Assembly: GCF_004745955.1 (NCBI RefSeq)
Contig: NZ_SRLD01000027.1
Location: 1 to 64,000, forward strand
Length of the DNA stretch: 64,000 nucleotides
DNA from: Hymenobacter elongatus
GTDB taxonomy: Bacteria; Bacteroidota; Bacteroidia; Cytophagales; Hymenobacteraceae
Direction: 5' to 3'
The notes under the pieces are model-generated. The model made no database searches. It was not told the DNA's origin and saw only the letters and a program-made list of their open reading frames with translations. Both the position numbers and the translations under genes were made by a program. Shown piece after piece: positions 16,819 through 24,386 of this stretch; positions within the stretch are counted from its first letter, which is position 1, and each line of letters begins with the position of its first letter.

Positions 16819-17304
16819 TTAGGCAGTGGCCGGCGCGGCGCGACGGTTATCCAGCGCCTCACTCATCACCGAGCGCATTCTGGCGCGGCGCTCGGCGGCA
16901 GTGAGTTCCACGCCGCGGTTGTGCTCATCGGTCGCCGTGGGCGCCGGGGCCGTGATGTAGTTGTGCTTGGCCCCTTCGGGCAACTGGCCCGCTTCCTCGG
17001 TAGACTCACTAGCCTTCGCGCCTCCCTGCTGGTCATCTGCTTCTGCCGGAGAGGCAGTTTCTGGCTGGGAGTCCGTTGGGCCTACTTGCACCTCCTCCTC
17101 GCCGGCTGCCGAGGCAGCAGAGGGTGACGCTTTCAGAGGAGCATCCTGGAAGTCAGCCAGCCGATAATGCCGGGTGCGCAGTGAAGCGTGGTTGCCGTTG
17201 AGGGCAGGCGGAACAAGGGTGCTGCCGGCGCGAGCCGGCATGGCAAAGCGCCACCAGAGCACGCCTAGGGCCGCCAATAGCAGAATGAGCACCAACCACA
17301 GCAT
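16819..17304 (-). CDS. Small bitopic membrane protein at head of tra operon
   Basis: The start is placed at the ATG at 17304 (MLWLVLILLLAALGVLWWRF). An in-frame TTG three codons upstream would add MKP. One N-terminal transmembrane helix is followed by a polar Glu/Ala/Ser-rich low-complexity stretch, a conserved-looking KHNYITAPAP motif and a basic C-terminus (TAAERRARMRSVMSEALDNR). Bacteroidota tra operons often start with a small protein of this kind, but its family was not recognised. It lies 52 bp upstream of TraE. Confidence 0.6.
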   Translation of the reverse strand: MLWLVLILLLAALGVLWWRFAMPARAGSTLVPPALNGNHASLRTRHYRLADFQDAPLKASPSAASAAGEEEVQVGPTDSQPETASPAEADDQQGGAKASESTEEAGQLPEGAKHNYITAPAPTATDEHNRGVELTAAERRARMRSVMSEALDNRRAAPATA

Positions 17305-17346
17305 CGGTTTCAAGCAGGAGGTCGAAGTTTTTTATAAGCAATTGCG

Positions 17347-17408
17347 GCAACTATACGGAGCACTTCCGTATAAGTTCTGATTTAGAAGAAGTTTTAAAGC
17401 AACTATAC
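17347..17408 (-). promoter_or_regulatory. Candidate operator upstream of the tra operon
   Basis: Two direct repeats of GCAACTATAC, at 17347-17356 and 17399-17408 (spacing 52 bp, about five helical turns). The first overlaps a perfect 8-bp inverted repeat TATACGGA/TCCGTATA with a 5-nt centre (17352-17372). The site lies in the divergent gap between the tra operon (minus) and the 17525 gene (plus). It could serve a regulator of both. Confidence 0.5.
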
Positions 17409-17524
17409 CGAAGCTTTGTGGGTGTTCTTACCCCGAGGCTAGCGTAGTTAAATGCCCGCAGCAATCGGGGTAGTGCAGACGGCCGGCTGGTTTGTTACCT
17501 TGCGCGCCCTCCAATTGCTGCTGC

Positions 17525-17950
17525 ATGAACACCTCTATTCCCACCCCCCCGGCTACCACTTCAGTAGAGCCGGTCAATGCGGGCTTTCCTGACCCCGCGC
17601 TAATTGTCTCCTATGCCACCGTTCTGCGCTATATCCGCCACCGTCTCAACACGCTGCTGCACGGGCAGCTCAAGCCCTGGGCCCAGCAGCACAAGTTCAA
17701 CTACGCCCGGCTGATAGAAATCAAAAAGCTGGAGGAGGAGACCCAGGCCGTGCTGCTGCAGCGCCTGATGGTCCACTTCCAGTTCCCGACTGAGTTGCTG
17801 CGCATCATCGTGCACCAGTCGCGCCGCCACTTTTTTCTGTTCACCTCGCCCGACAACCTGACCCGGTTCAAGGCCGAGCTCAACCTCTTCGACAACCCGC
17901 CTTTCGACGCCCCGGCGCCGACTACCTCTACTTCTTCCTCCCCTAACTAG
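17525..17950 (+). CDS. Small protein, paralogue A of a tandem pair
   Basis: A 141-residue soluble protein starting at ATG 17525, after which a Pro/Thr-rich leader precedes a helical domain. The domain reads DPALIVSYATVLRYIRHRLN, then LLHGQLKPWAQQHKFNYARL and later LLQRLMVHFQFPTEL. The next gene has the same pattern (DPAL, RY, RL, HG.L, F.Y, L, F.F..EL), so the two are diverged tandem duplicates. The alternating helices and the Phe-x-Tyr position look like a small HTH or DNA-binding fold. No known family was recognised. Divergent from the tra operon, it may be a regulator or accessory protein. Confidence 0.6.
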   Translation: MNTSIPTPPATTSVEPVNAGFPDPALIVSYATVLRYIRHRLNTLLHGQLKPWAQQHKFNYARLIEIKKLEEETQAVLLQRLMVHFQFPTELLRIIVHQSRRHFFLFTSPDNLTRFKAELNLFDNPPFDAPAPTTSTSSSPN

Positions 17951-17995
17951 CGGAAAGGCCCTGGAGCCGGCCCGCTCCACGTTGCCCTTTTCCCT

Positions 17996-18391
17996 ATGCC
18001 TGTTTCCGTTGCTTCCCCCCCCGCGGCGAAACCCGCAACCCCGGCCGCCGCGCTGGCCCGCCTGCTGCCCGACCCCGCTCTGGCCATAGCCTACGATGAG
18101 GCCCGGCGCTACGTGCAGCTGCGCCTGCGCAGCCTGCCCCACGGCGGCCTGCGGGCCACCTGCACCGCCTTTGGCTTCCCCTATACCACCAGCGTGGGCC
18201 TGAAAACTGGCAGCCTGCAGCGCGAGGAATATCGCCTCGTCCAGAAGCACTTGCGCGTGTTTGGCTTTGAGACGGAACTGGTGCGCCTGCCCCTGAACGG
18301 CCAGCTCTGCGAGCACTACCTCTTCGCCAACGCGGCGCTGCTGGCCACCCTGCGCGAGCAGCTGGCCACCCACGAGCAACTGGTCAGCTAG
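17996..18391 (+). CDS. Small protein, paralogue B of a tandem pair
   Basis: A 131-residue protein 45 bp after paralogue A. Its core reads DPALAIAYDEARRYVQLRLR, then LPHGGLRATCTAFGFPYTTS and YRLVQKHLRVFGFETELVRL, aligning with A along its length except that it lacks A's C-terminal Pro/Ser tail. Both have an N-terminal Ala/Pro/Thr-rich linker. The GC content is very high. Function unknown; duplicate retention suggests a heterodimer or two related sites (inference). Confidence 0.6.
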   Translation: MPVSVASPPAAKPATPAAALARLLPDPALAIAYDEARRYVQLRLRSLPHGGLRATCTAFGFPYTTSVGLKTGSLQREEYRLVQKHLRVFGFETELVRLPLNGQLCEHYLFANAALLATLREQLATHEQLVS

Positions 18392-18477
18392 CGGCCCTTC
18401 TCCCACTGCCTTCCGAATGTAAATCCCGCCCCGGATTCCGGCGGCGCGGCTGGTTTGTACCCTTCCCATCCATTGCT

Positions 18478-20757
18478 ATGCCCGCATCCCCTCCCCTGCA
18501 GCGCGACAACGACCCTCAGGAGCTCGATCGCTTCAAGCAATCCATCGACCTGGTAGACTATGCCACTCGGCGCCACGGTTACGACGTGAAAAAGGCCGGC
18601 CCCCGCGGCCACTGGCACCAGCTGGAAAAGGACGGGGAAATGCTCATCGTCGCCCGTAAGGGCGACCACCAGGTCTACCTCAACCCCGGCGACGACCGGG
18701 ATTCGGGCTCCATCATTGATTTCGTGAAAACCCGCGAAAACCAGACCCTGGGTCAGGTGCGCCAGACCTTGCGCCAGTATCTGGGCGAGCCCGAGCAGGG
18801 TTGGCAGGCGGCTACTTCTCCCCCACTGCCCGCGCCGGCGGCTTATGCCCCCAAGCCCAACGGGCCGGCGGATATGGAGTCCGAGGCCGACCGCCGGGCC
18901 CGCCTCGTCGCGGCGGTGATGGGTACCCACGCTTCCCTGACGGACCGCAGCTACCTGCATAACCGCCATCTCACGGACGAAACCATTGACAGCCCGGCCT
19001 TTCAGGGACGGGTGTTTACCAGCCAGCAGGGCAATTTTCGCAACACAGCTTTCCCGCTCTACAACGAGCACGGCATTGCTACCGTGGAACAGCGCAACGA
19101 CGAGTACAAGCACCTGCTGCAGCTACCCAAAACCGGCGTGTGGGTGTCGCACCCCACCGAGGGCCGCGACACGCCCGTGCAGCGCCTGGTGGTGTCGGAA
19201 AGTCCCGTGGACGCCATGAGTTACCACCAGTTGCACCACCGCGGCGCCGAGGGGCAGCCTAACACGCTATACGTGGCCACCAGCGGCACCGTCACCGAGC
19301 GGCAGGTCGAGCTGATTCAAAAGCTCATCGACAAGCAGGAGCCCAAGGAGGTGGTCCTGGCCAACGACAACGACGCGGCTGGCCGGCGCTTCAACATCGA
19401 TTACCTCAACGAGCTGCAGGAGCCGCGCCGAGCCCGGGAAGTGGCCGAGGGCCAGGTGGCCTACGACGAAGCGCCCCGGCCGGTGGAGTGGCATGCCACG
19501 GCTGCCGGCAAGTACCACACGGCCCTGCGGGTGGAGTTTCACCATGCCACCCGAGCGGAGGGTACCGCGCAGCTGGTTCAACTCACCGCGCAGGTGCAGC
19601 AGCAGCGGCCGACCGTCGACAGTGCGCTGACGCTGGAAGTGCAGCGGGCCAGCCGGCAGGAAACCGTCGTGCGCCTAGTCGTGCCCAATGCCGACAGCCC
19701 CGCCCTGGAAGCCCTGGCCCGCACCCTGCACGCCCAGCGCGAAATGCAGCGCGAGCAGCCGGAGCGTCAGGCTCACGAACCCGGCCGCCAGCCCGAGAAC
19801 TTTATCCGGACCGAGTATGCCATCAGCAAGGATTATAACCGGGACCTGGAGCTGCTGAGTCAGGGCCTCACCCGCGAGCAGGTGGCCCAGCAGGCCCGCG
19901 CCGATGAGCTGGCGAAGGAGCAGCAGCGCCAGGAGCGCGCCCGCCAGGAGCAGGAACAGCGGCAGCAGGCCCAGCAGCGCGAAGCCGCGCGTGAGCAGGC
20001 TGCGCAGTCCCCGGAAACCCAACGCCGCGAGGCCGAGCAGCAGCGCCAAGCCGCTGCACTCGTCATGGCCGCTGCTACCGGCGACCCCGCCCTGCAGCGC
20101 GTCGTCCAGCTAACGGTAATGGAACCCACGCCCGCCGATGAGGCTACCCCCAGCCAAGCCCAGCAGATGCGCGAGCTGCTGCATAAGGCCGGTGCCGCAG
20201 TGGAACTGCGCGCCGAAGCCGACCCCGGCACCGGCCAGCTGCGCAGTGAACTGAATGTGCGCTATCACCCCCACGCCCAGCCCGACGGCCTGCGCCAGCT
20301 CAGCCAGACCCTGGATGCGCTGGATAAGTCGCCGCTGGTAACACTCACCGAGCCGGCCGAAGAGCAGGCCGAGCGCCGGCAGCTGGCCAGCGCATCCTCG
20401 GCGCAGTCGGTTACCAAGACAGCCATTATCCACATCGACGAGCCCGAGCCCCGGGCGGGCGCGGCCGGCCACGCCGAGGCCGTGGCCGAGCAGCTGCGCG
20501 ACGGTGGCCTGAACGCCGGCTCGCTGCGCAGCGCCACCGACCCGGCCACCCACCAGCGCCACAGCGAGATTGAAGTCAGCTACCGCCTCGACCAGCCCAA
20601 TTTGGCGCGCGTCAGTACCACGCTCGACGACGTGGCCCGCCAGCCCGGCGCCCAGGTACACGAACACGCCAGCGACCGGGCCGAGCGCCACCGTCTGGCT
20701 CCTAGCGGCATCAATGCCAACGTCCTAGCCGAGCGCACCGCCGGCCCGGAGCGGTAG
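18478..20757 (+). CDS. TOPRIM/DUF3991 primase-like mobilisation protein
   Basis: A 759-residue protein. Residues 1-110 form a CHC2/DUF3991-type N-terminal domain (VDYATRRHGYDVKKAGPRGH, LNPGDDRDSGSIIDFVKTRE). A TOPRIM domain follows, with E241 in VVSESPVDAMS and D296/D298 in VVLANDNDAAGRR, the Glu and Asp-x-Asp metal ligands. The C-terminal half is a Gln/Glu/Arg-rich coiled coil (about 445-540) and then two related 75-residue modules (near 560-640 and 660-745), each ending in a run like EQAERRQLA or DRAERHRLA. Such proteins are encoded on conjugative elements, probably to prime the transferred strand. Similar to TraP-type primases. Confidence 0.8.
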   Translation: MPASPPLQRDNDPQELDRFKQSIDLVDYATRRHGYDVKKAGPRGHWHQLEKDGEMLIVARKGDHQVYLNPGDDRDSGSIIDFVKTRENQTLGQVRQTLRQYLGEPEQGWQAATSPPLPAPAAYAPKPNGPADMESEADRRARLVAAVMGTHASLTDRSYLHNRHLTDETIDSPAFQGRVFTSQQGNFRNTAFPLYNEHGIATVEQRNDEYKHLLQLPKTGVWVSHPTEGRDTPVQRLVVSESPVDAMSYHQLHHRGAEGQPNTLYVATSGTVTERQVELIQKLIDKQEPKEVVLANDNDAAGRRFNIDYLNELQEPRRAREVAEGQVAYDEAPRPVEWHATAAGKYHTALRVEFHHATRAEGTAQLVQLTAQVQQQRPTVDSALTLEVQRASRQETVVRLVVPNADSPALEALARTLHAQREMQREQPERQAHEPGRQPENFIRTEYAISKDYNRDLELLSQGLTREQVAQQARADELAKEQQRQERARQEQEQRQQAQQREAAREQAAQSPETQRREAEQQRQAAALVMAAATGDPALQRVVQLTVMEPTPADEATPSQAQQMRELLHKAGAAVELRAEADPGTGQLRSELNVRYHPHAQPDGLRQLSQTLDALDKSPLVTLTEPAEEQAERRQLASASSAQSVTKTAIIHIDEPEPRAGAAGHAEAVAEQLRDGGLNAGSLRSATDPATHQRHSEIEVSYRLDQPNLARVSTTLDDVARQPGAQVHEHASDRAERHRLAPSGINANVLAERTAGPER

Positions 20758-21176
20758 CCTTGGTTCGGCTTACCGGGCAAAGGCCGGAGAATACGGCCTG
20801 ATTCTTTAGTTTTGCGGGAATAGCAAGCTGCCTACTATGCTGGCGACAACTGGTTTTTACTCTACTCGTGCACTGTTCGGCCTGCTGAGGGCGGCCCGAA
20901 CCCCGGCACCCGCTGCCCAACGGCCGCGGCCTATCTCTGAGCGCCCGGCCCTGTTCGTGGGGCCCCAGCGAGGGTAATTCAATTTTCTGGTTGGCATTTC
21001 GCCGCAGCTACAGGCTGCGGCTGCCCGCGGCTTGGCTTTGAGCCCCGGGCCGGGCTGCCATTTCCGTGCCCCCGCCCAAGTGAGGGGTCCGGACACCGCT
21101 TTGCATTTCCTTCCAACTTGCTACCCTCGTTATGATATCATCCGGCCACCAGCCCTTTTCCAATTTTTGCCCGGTC
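20758..21176. other. GC-rich intergenic region with a strong hairpin
   Basis: About 420 bp with no convincing gene. It holds a perfect 8-bp hairpin GCCGCAGC/GCTGCGGC with a 5-nt loop (21002-21022) that lacks a T-tract. Other reading frames crossing here are shadows without protein-like sequence. Confidence 0.4.
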
Positions 21177-21392
21177 ATGAAAGGCCTGATTTTACAGCTT
21201 ATCCGGGACGAATACCAACCGCTGCTTCAACTGCCGCCGACTCTGTCGGCTGAGGCCTGGTCCGACGCGGTTACCAAGGCTAACCCCATCTTGTTTTACC
21301 TCAACGACGGCGCGCCCCTGATTCAAATCGGGGAAGCCTCCCGCCAGAGCCTGCTCAAATTCCTAAAGCAGGAATTTGGCCCTGCCCAGTAA
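21177..21392 (+). CDS. Small hypothetical protein
   Basis: A 71-residue protein from ATG 21177: MKGLILQLIRDEYQPLLQLP, then SAEAWSDAVTKANPILFYLN and IQIGEASRQSLLKFLKQEFG. It is amphipathic and helical, without membrane segment or motif. An upstream in-frame ATG at 21132 would add 15 unlikely residues. A strong terminator 22 bp after the stop supports a real transcription unit. Function unknown. Confidence 0.55.
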   Translation: MKGLILQLIRDEYQPLLQLPPTLSAEAWSDAVTKANPILFYLNDGAPLIQIGEASRQSLLKFLKQEFGPAQ

Positions 21393-21414
21393 CAGACTGC
21401 TTTGCTCGCTGAAA

Positions 21415-21446
21415 CGCCCGGTTGGTCACCCAACTGGGCGTTTTTG
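21415..21446 (+). terminator. Rho-independent terminator
   Basis: The 11-bp stem CGCCCGGTTGG/CCAACTGGGCG contains one G-T pair, has a 4-nt loop and is followed by TTTTT. It lies just after the 71-residue gene and should isolate it from the ArdC-like gene. The following 21447-21790 stretch is GC-rich and I see no supported gene in it. Confidence 0.8.
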
Positions 21447-21797
21447 GCTTTAATCGAGCCGCCAGTCTCAGGTGCTGAGTTTCTTCTCCGCATTGCGCTT
21501 TGCAGTCGTTCTGGTAAAAGCCCACCCGCCGGCCCGGCACAGGCCGCGTCGCTTCCCGGGGGCGGGGCCGGGTACTCCTCTGCTCCCGCTAGTCGCGCCG
21601 GAACGCCATACCCCGCCCCCGGTGCGCTTGGGCAGCCAGAGCCGGGCCTCCCCCTTTCTAAGCGGCTGCCGGCCGTACCGGCTGAGGCCGGCACCACCGG
21701 CGGCGAAGTGTTGAAGCTTGCGCTGCCATCAGGGCTGTTCTGGCGACAGGGGCCGTGGGGGAGAAATGATTTGCAAAGGGCAAATAAATCAATAATC

Positions 21798-21883
21798 GTT
21801 GCTTAAAAAGCAACAAAATGACTAAAAAATACGTTTAATAAGTAAGGAAACGGTTTTATAAACAGTCACTTAGCCCTTACTTA
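21798..21883 (+). promoter_or_regulatory. Inverted repeats upstream of the ArdC-like gene
   Basis: Two perfect inverted repeats in an abruptly AT-rich leader. The first is GTTGCTT/AAGCAAC around AAA (21798-21814). The second is TAAGTAAGG (21839-21847) with CCTTACTTA (21875-21883), ending 3 bp before the ATG. The second would be able to hide the translation start or bind a repressor, fitting genes that are transiently expressed on plasmid entry. Confidence 0.45.
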
Positions 21884-21886
21884 GCG

Positions 21887-23188
21887 ATGAAAAAGCAAGC
21901 CCGCCCCGCCGCCCAAACTACCGCCCGCCTCGACGTGTACCAGATTGTAACCGACCGGGTAATTGCCGCGCTCGAAACCGGGCAGATTGCCTGGCGCAAG
22001 CCCTGGCACGCGGCCTACGGAATGCCGCGTAACTACGTCAGTGGCCGGGCCTATACCGGCATCAATGCCTTTTTGCTGCATTTAGTGGGCGGCACTCCGT
22101 TCTTTCTCACGTTTCGCCAGGCGCGGGAGCTGGGCGGTAACATCCGTAAAGGTGCCAAGGGTATGCCCGTGATTTATTACAACCTCACGACCCGCACCGA
22201 TAAGCAAACCGGCGAGGAAGAGAAAACACCCTTTATCAAGTACTACACCGTCTTTTCAGCGGACGACGTCGAAGGCGTAGCAATCACGCTGCCCGAGCAG
22301 CCCCAGGACCGCACCCACGAGCCCCTGGCCGCTGCCGAAGCCCTGGTAGCCAACTGGACTAGCTGCCCCCGCATCGAGCACCGCGAGCCGCAGGCCTATT
22401 ACGCCCCCGGTCCCGACTTCGTGAACGTGCCCCGCCCGGAAACCTTCACCAGCGGCGAAGCCTACTATTCGACCCTTTTTCACGAGCTGACCCACGCCAC
22501 CGGCCACCCCAGCCGCCTCGACCGGCCCGACCTGGCCGAAGCCCTGCGCCCCAGCGGCCGCGCCGGCTATGCCCGCGAGGAGCTGACCGCCGAGATGGGC
22601 GCCGCCTTCCTCTGTGGCCACGCCGGCCTCGACCCCGGCGCTACGCTGGAAAACACCGCCGCTTACCTGCAGTTCTGGCTGGAGCAGCTGCGCGGCGACA
22701 AAAAGCTGGTGGTACAGGCCGCCAGCCGGGCCCAGCGCGCCGCTGAGCTGATAGTAGGCCGCCCGGCCCCCGACGATACCGAGCCCGACCCGCAACCGAC
22801 CTCCACCAGCCCCGCCGGCGCGGCGGAGCTGGTAGCCAGTGAGCAGGATGCTCCGCCGGTGATGCACCCCGTAGATGCCGGCGCCGTGCCGCCCCGCCCG
22901 GCCCTCCCCACGTTGCCGCTGGTGGTGTTGGGGCAGGAAACGCTGCCTTCCCTGACCACCGTAATTGTTGCCACGCAGCGCATCGAGCTGACCCGCCTGC
23001 TGGAGCATCCCGCTTTTACCGACGAGCAGCGCCGCACGGCCACCGGCCGGATTCTGGCCGAAACCGACCTCGCCCGCCTGGGCCGCTGGCTTACCAACAT
23101 CATGCAGCGGGTGGCCGAGTGGGAAGAACGCACACTGGCCGATGAGGCGCGGCAGCACCCGCGCCCCTACCCGACTGAGGACTGCTAA
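21887..23188 (+). CDS. ArdC-like anti-restriction protein (DUF1738 plus zincin)
   Basis: A 433-residue protein. The N-terminal ArdC single-strand-DNA-binding domain spans residues 14-130, with VYQIVTDRVIAALETGQIAW, RKPWHAAYGMPRNYVSGRAY and FRQARELGGNIRKGAKG. The metallopeptidase-like domain has HELTHATGH from residue 199 and a downstream AREELTAEMGAAFL with the expected Glu ligand near 236. The last 140 residues are an Ala/Pro-rich extension not seen in the shortest family members. ArdC proteins protect incoming single-stranded plasmid DNA from host restriction. The position near the primase-like gene fits a leading-region set. Confidence 0.88.
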   Translation: MKKQARPAAQTTARLDVYQIVTDRVIAALETGQIAWRKPWHAAYGMPRNYVSGRAYTGINAFLLHLVGGTPFFLTFRQARELGGNIRKGAKGMPVIYYNLTTRTDKQTGEEEKTPFIKYYTVFSADDVEGVAITLPEQPQDRTHEPLAAAEALVANWTSCPRIEHREPQAYYAPGPDFVNVPRPETFTSGEAYYSTLFHELTHATGHPSRLDRPDLAEALRPSGRAGYAREELTAEMGAAFLCGHAGLDPGATLENTAAYLQFWLEQLRGDKKLVVQAASRAQRAAELIVGRPAPDDTEPDPQPTSTSPAGAAELVASEQDAPPVMHPVDAGAVPPRPALPTLPLVVLGQETLPSLTTVIVATQRIELTRLLEHPAFTDEQRRTATGRILAETDLARLGRWLTNIMQRVAEWEERTLADEARQHPRPYPTEDC

Positions 23189-23297
23189 CCCTTTGCGGCC
23201 GCCGCTGGCTTTTGCTGCTTTCATCGGTGGGGCCGGGGGCAGTGGGGTACCGTCCCACTGTCCTCGGTATACTGCCTTTACTCCTTTCCCACGCGTT

Positions 23298-23588
23298 ATG
23301 CCTACCTCCCCTCCCCCACTGCCCCTTAAAGCCGCCGCGCCGCCCCGGCGTTTTACGGACCTGCTGCGCCACGGCCGCTACTCCTTCACCGAGCGCGAGC
23401 TGATGGAGCACCTGCGCATGACTTACCGCACCATCAAGCAGCGTGAGGCCGACCCGTCCACCCTCACCATTGCCGAGCTTCTGCGGGTCGCGGATTTGCT
23501 CAACGAGCCCGTCCAGGACGTCATCGCCGTGGTCCTGGCCGAGGTGCAGGCCGGGGTAACCCCACCAGCAGGAACTACGTCGAGCTAA
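23298..23588 (+). CDS. Small HTH-type protein
   Basis: 96 residues from ATG 23298; a longer frame upstream starts inside non-coding sequence. The pattern FTERELMEHLRMTYRTIKQR then LTIAELLRVADLLNEPVQDV looks like an XRE/Cro-like helix-turn-helix. The domain is preceded by a Pro/Ala-rich leader and followed by a short Thr/Pro tail. It may regulate ArdC or the following toxin-antitoxin operon. Its stop codon overlaps the first base of the AbiE operator repeat. Confidence 0.65.
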   Translation: MPTSPPPLPLKAAAPPRRFTDLLRHGRYSFTERELMEHLRMTYRTIKQREADPSTLTIAELLRVADLLNEPVQDVIAVVLAEVQAGVTPPAGTTSS

Positions 23589-23627
23589 ATTCTGTCAAGT
23601 TTTTACATGTAATAACTTGACAGAATT
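23588..23627. promoter_or_regulatory. AbiEi operator: perfect 14-bp inverted repeat
   Basis: AATTCTGTCAAGTT (23588-23601) and AACTTGACAGAATT (23614-23627) with a 12-nt spacer centred on ACATGT. It lies directly upstream of a TACTTTTG -7-like box. AbiEi antitoxins are known to bind inverted repeats in their own promoter, so this is very probably the autoregulatory site. Confidence 0.8.
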
Positions 23628-23630
23628 GAT

Positions 23631-23638
23631 TACTTTTG
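23631..23638 (+). promoter_or_regulatory. Bacteroidota -7 element for the abiE operon
   Basis: TACTTTTG matches the TAnnTTTG consensus. It lies 22 bp before the AbiEi ATG and 3 bp after the operator inverted repeat. Confidence 0.6.
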
Positions 23639-23660
23639 CTTTGTCAGCTTCCATCCTGTG

Positions 23661-24386
23661 ATGTCGAAATCCATTATGCAGCGCATCCGCCAGCAAGTCG
23701 AGGCCGCTCCGATGGGCGAACTGCTGACCTATGCAAACCTGGTGACAGAACCCGCGCAGTTCGGGGCGGTAGCCGCGGCCCTGAGCCGGCTGCGCCGGGA
23801 AGGGCTGCTGGTTCGCTTCGCCAAGGGGCAGTACTACCGGCCCCAAACCAGCCGGTTTGGGACCCTGCAGCCCTCAGAGGGGGCTGTGCTGCGCACGCTC
23901 ACGTCGGTGGGCGGCAACCTGTCGGCCTATCCGGCCGGAGTCAGCCTCTACAACCAGTTGGGCCTGACCACCCAGGTGCCGGCCGAAACGATGGTTACCT
24001 CCCCCAAGCTGCGGCGCACCCGGCCCCAACGCGTGGCGTTTGTGGTGCGCCCGGCCCCGGAACGAGCCAGCGACGTGCCGCTGCTGCAGTGGCTGGAAGT
24101 GCTACGCGACCTGCGCCGCATCCCTGACACCAGCCCCGACAAGGTGCTGGCCCGGGTGCAGCGCGAAGTCAAAGGCCTCTCCGTAGCCGCTCGGCGCCGC
24201 CTGACCGAACTGGCCGCCCGCCAGGCCCCGCCCCGCGCCCGCGCCGTGCTCGGGGCCCTGCTGGAGCGGCAGGCCGACAAAAAAGGCGCCGCTACCCTGC
24301 GGGCCACTCTCAATCCTCTGACTACTTACTGCCTCGGCCTGAGCGCCGCGGCCCTGCCCAACCGCGCCGCGTGGAACATCCAGTGA
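23661..24386 (+). CDS. abiEi: AbiEi-type antitoxin (type IV toxin-antitoxin)
   Basis: A 241-residue antitoxin. The N-terminal winged helix (residues 1-75) has MGELLTYANLVTEPAQFGAV, AAALSRLRREGLLVRFAKGQ and YYRP, followed by a helical C-terminal domain. This is the DUF6088/AbiEi arrangement: the wing binds the operator and the C-terminal domain counteracts the toxin. The start is ATG 23661; a GTG directly upstream is possible. The gene overlaps the toxin gene, and the operator sits directly upstream. Confidence 0.85.
   Translation: MSKSIMQRIRQQVEAAPMGELLTYANLVTEPAQFGAVAAALSRLRREGLLVRFAKGQYYRPQTSRFGTLQPSEGAVLRTLTSVGGNLSAYPAGVSLYNQLGLTTQVPAETMVTSPKLRRTRPQRVAFVVRPAPERASDVPLLQWLEVLRDLRRIPDTSPDKVLARVQREVKGLSVAARRRLTELAARQAPPRARAVLGALLERQADKKGAATLRATLNPLTTYCLGLSAAALPNRAAWNIQ

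Noticed and set aside
17600..18469. 289-codon minus-strand open frame opposite the two paralogous small genes
   Set aside because: Gly/Gln/Val-rich sequence without domains; the plus-strand genes have patterned conservation between paralogues.
21402..21806. 134-codon plus-strand frame after the terminator
   Set aside because: Low-complexity Pro/Gly/Ala content, begins inside the terminator region and has no recognisable motif.
22256..23224. 322-codon minus-strand frame across the ArdC-like gene
   Set aside because: Antisense shadow of a gene with clear HELTH and ArdC motifs.
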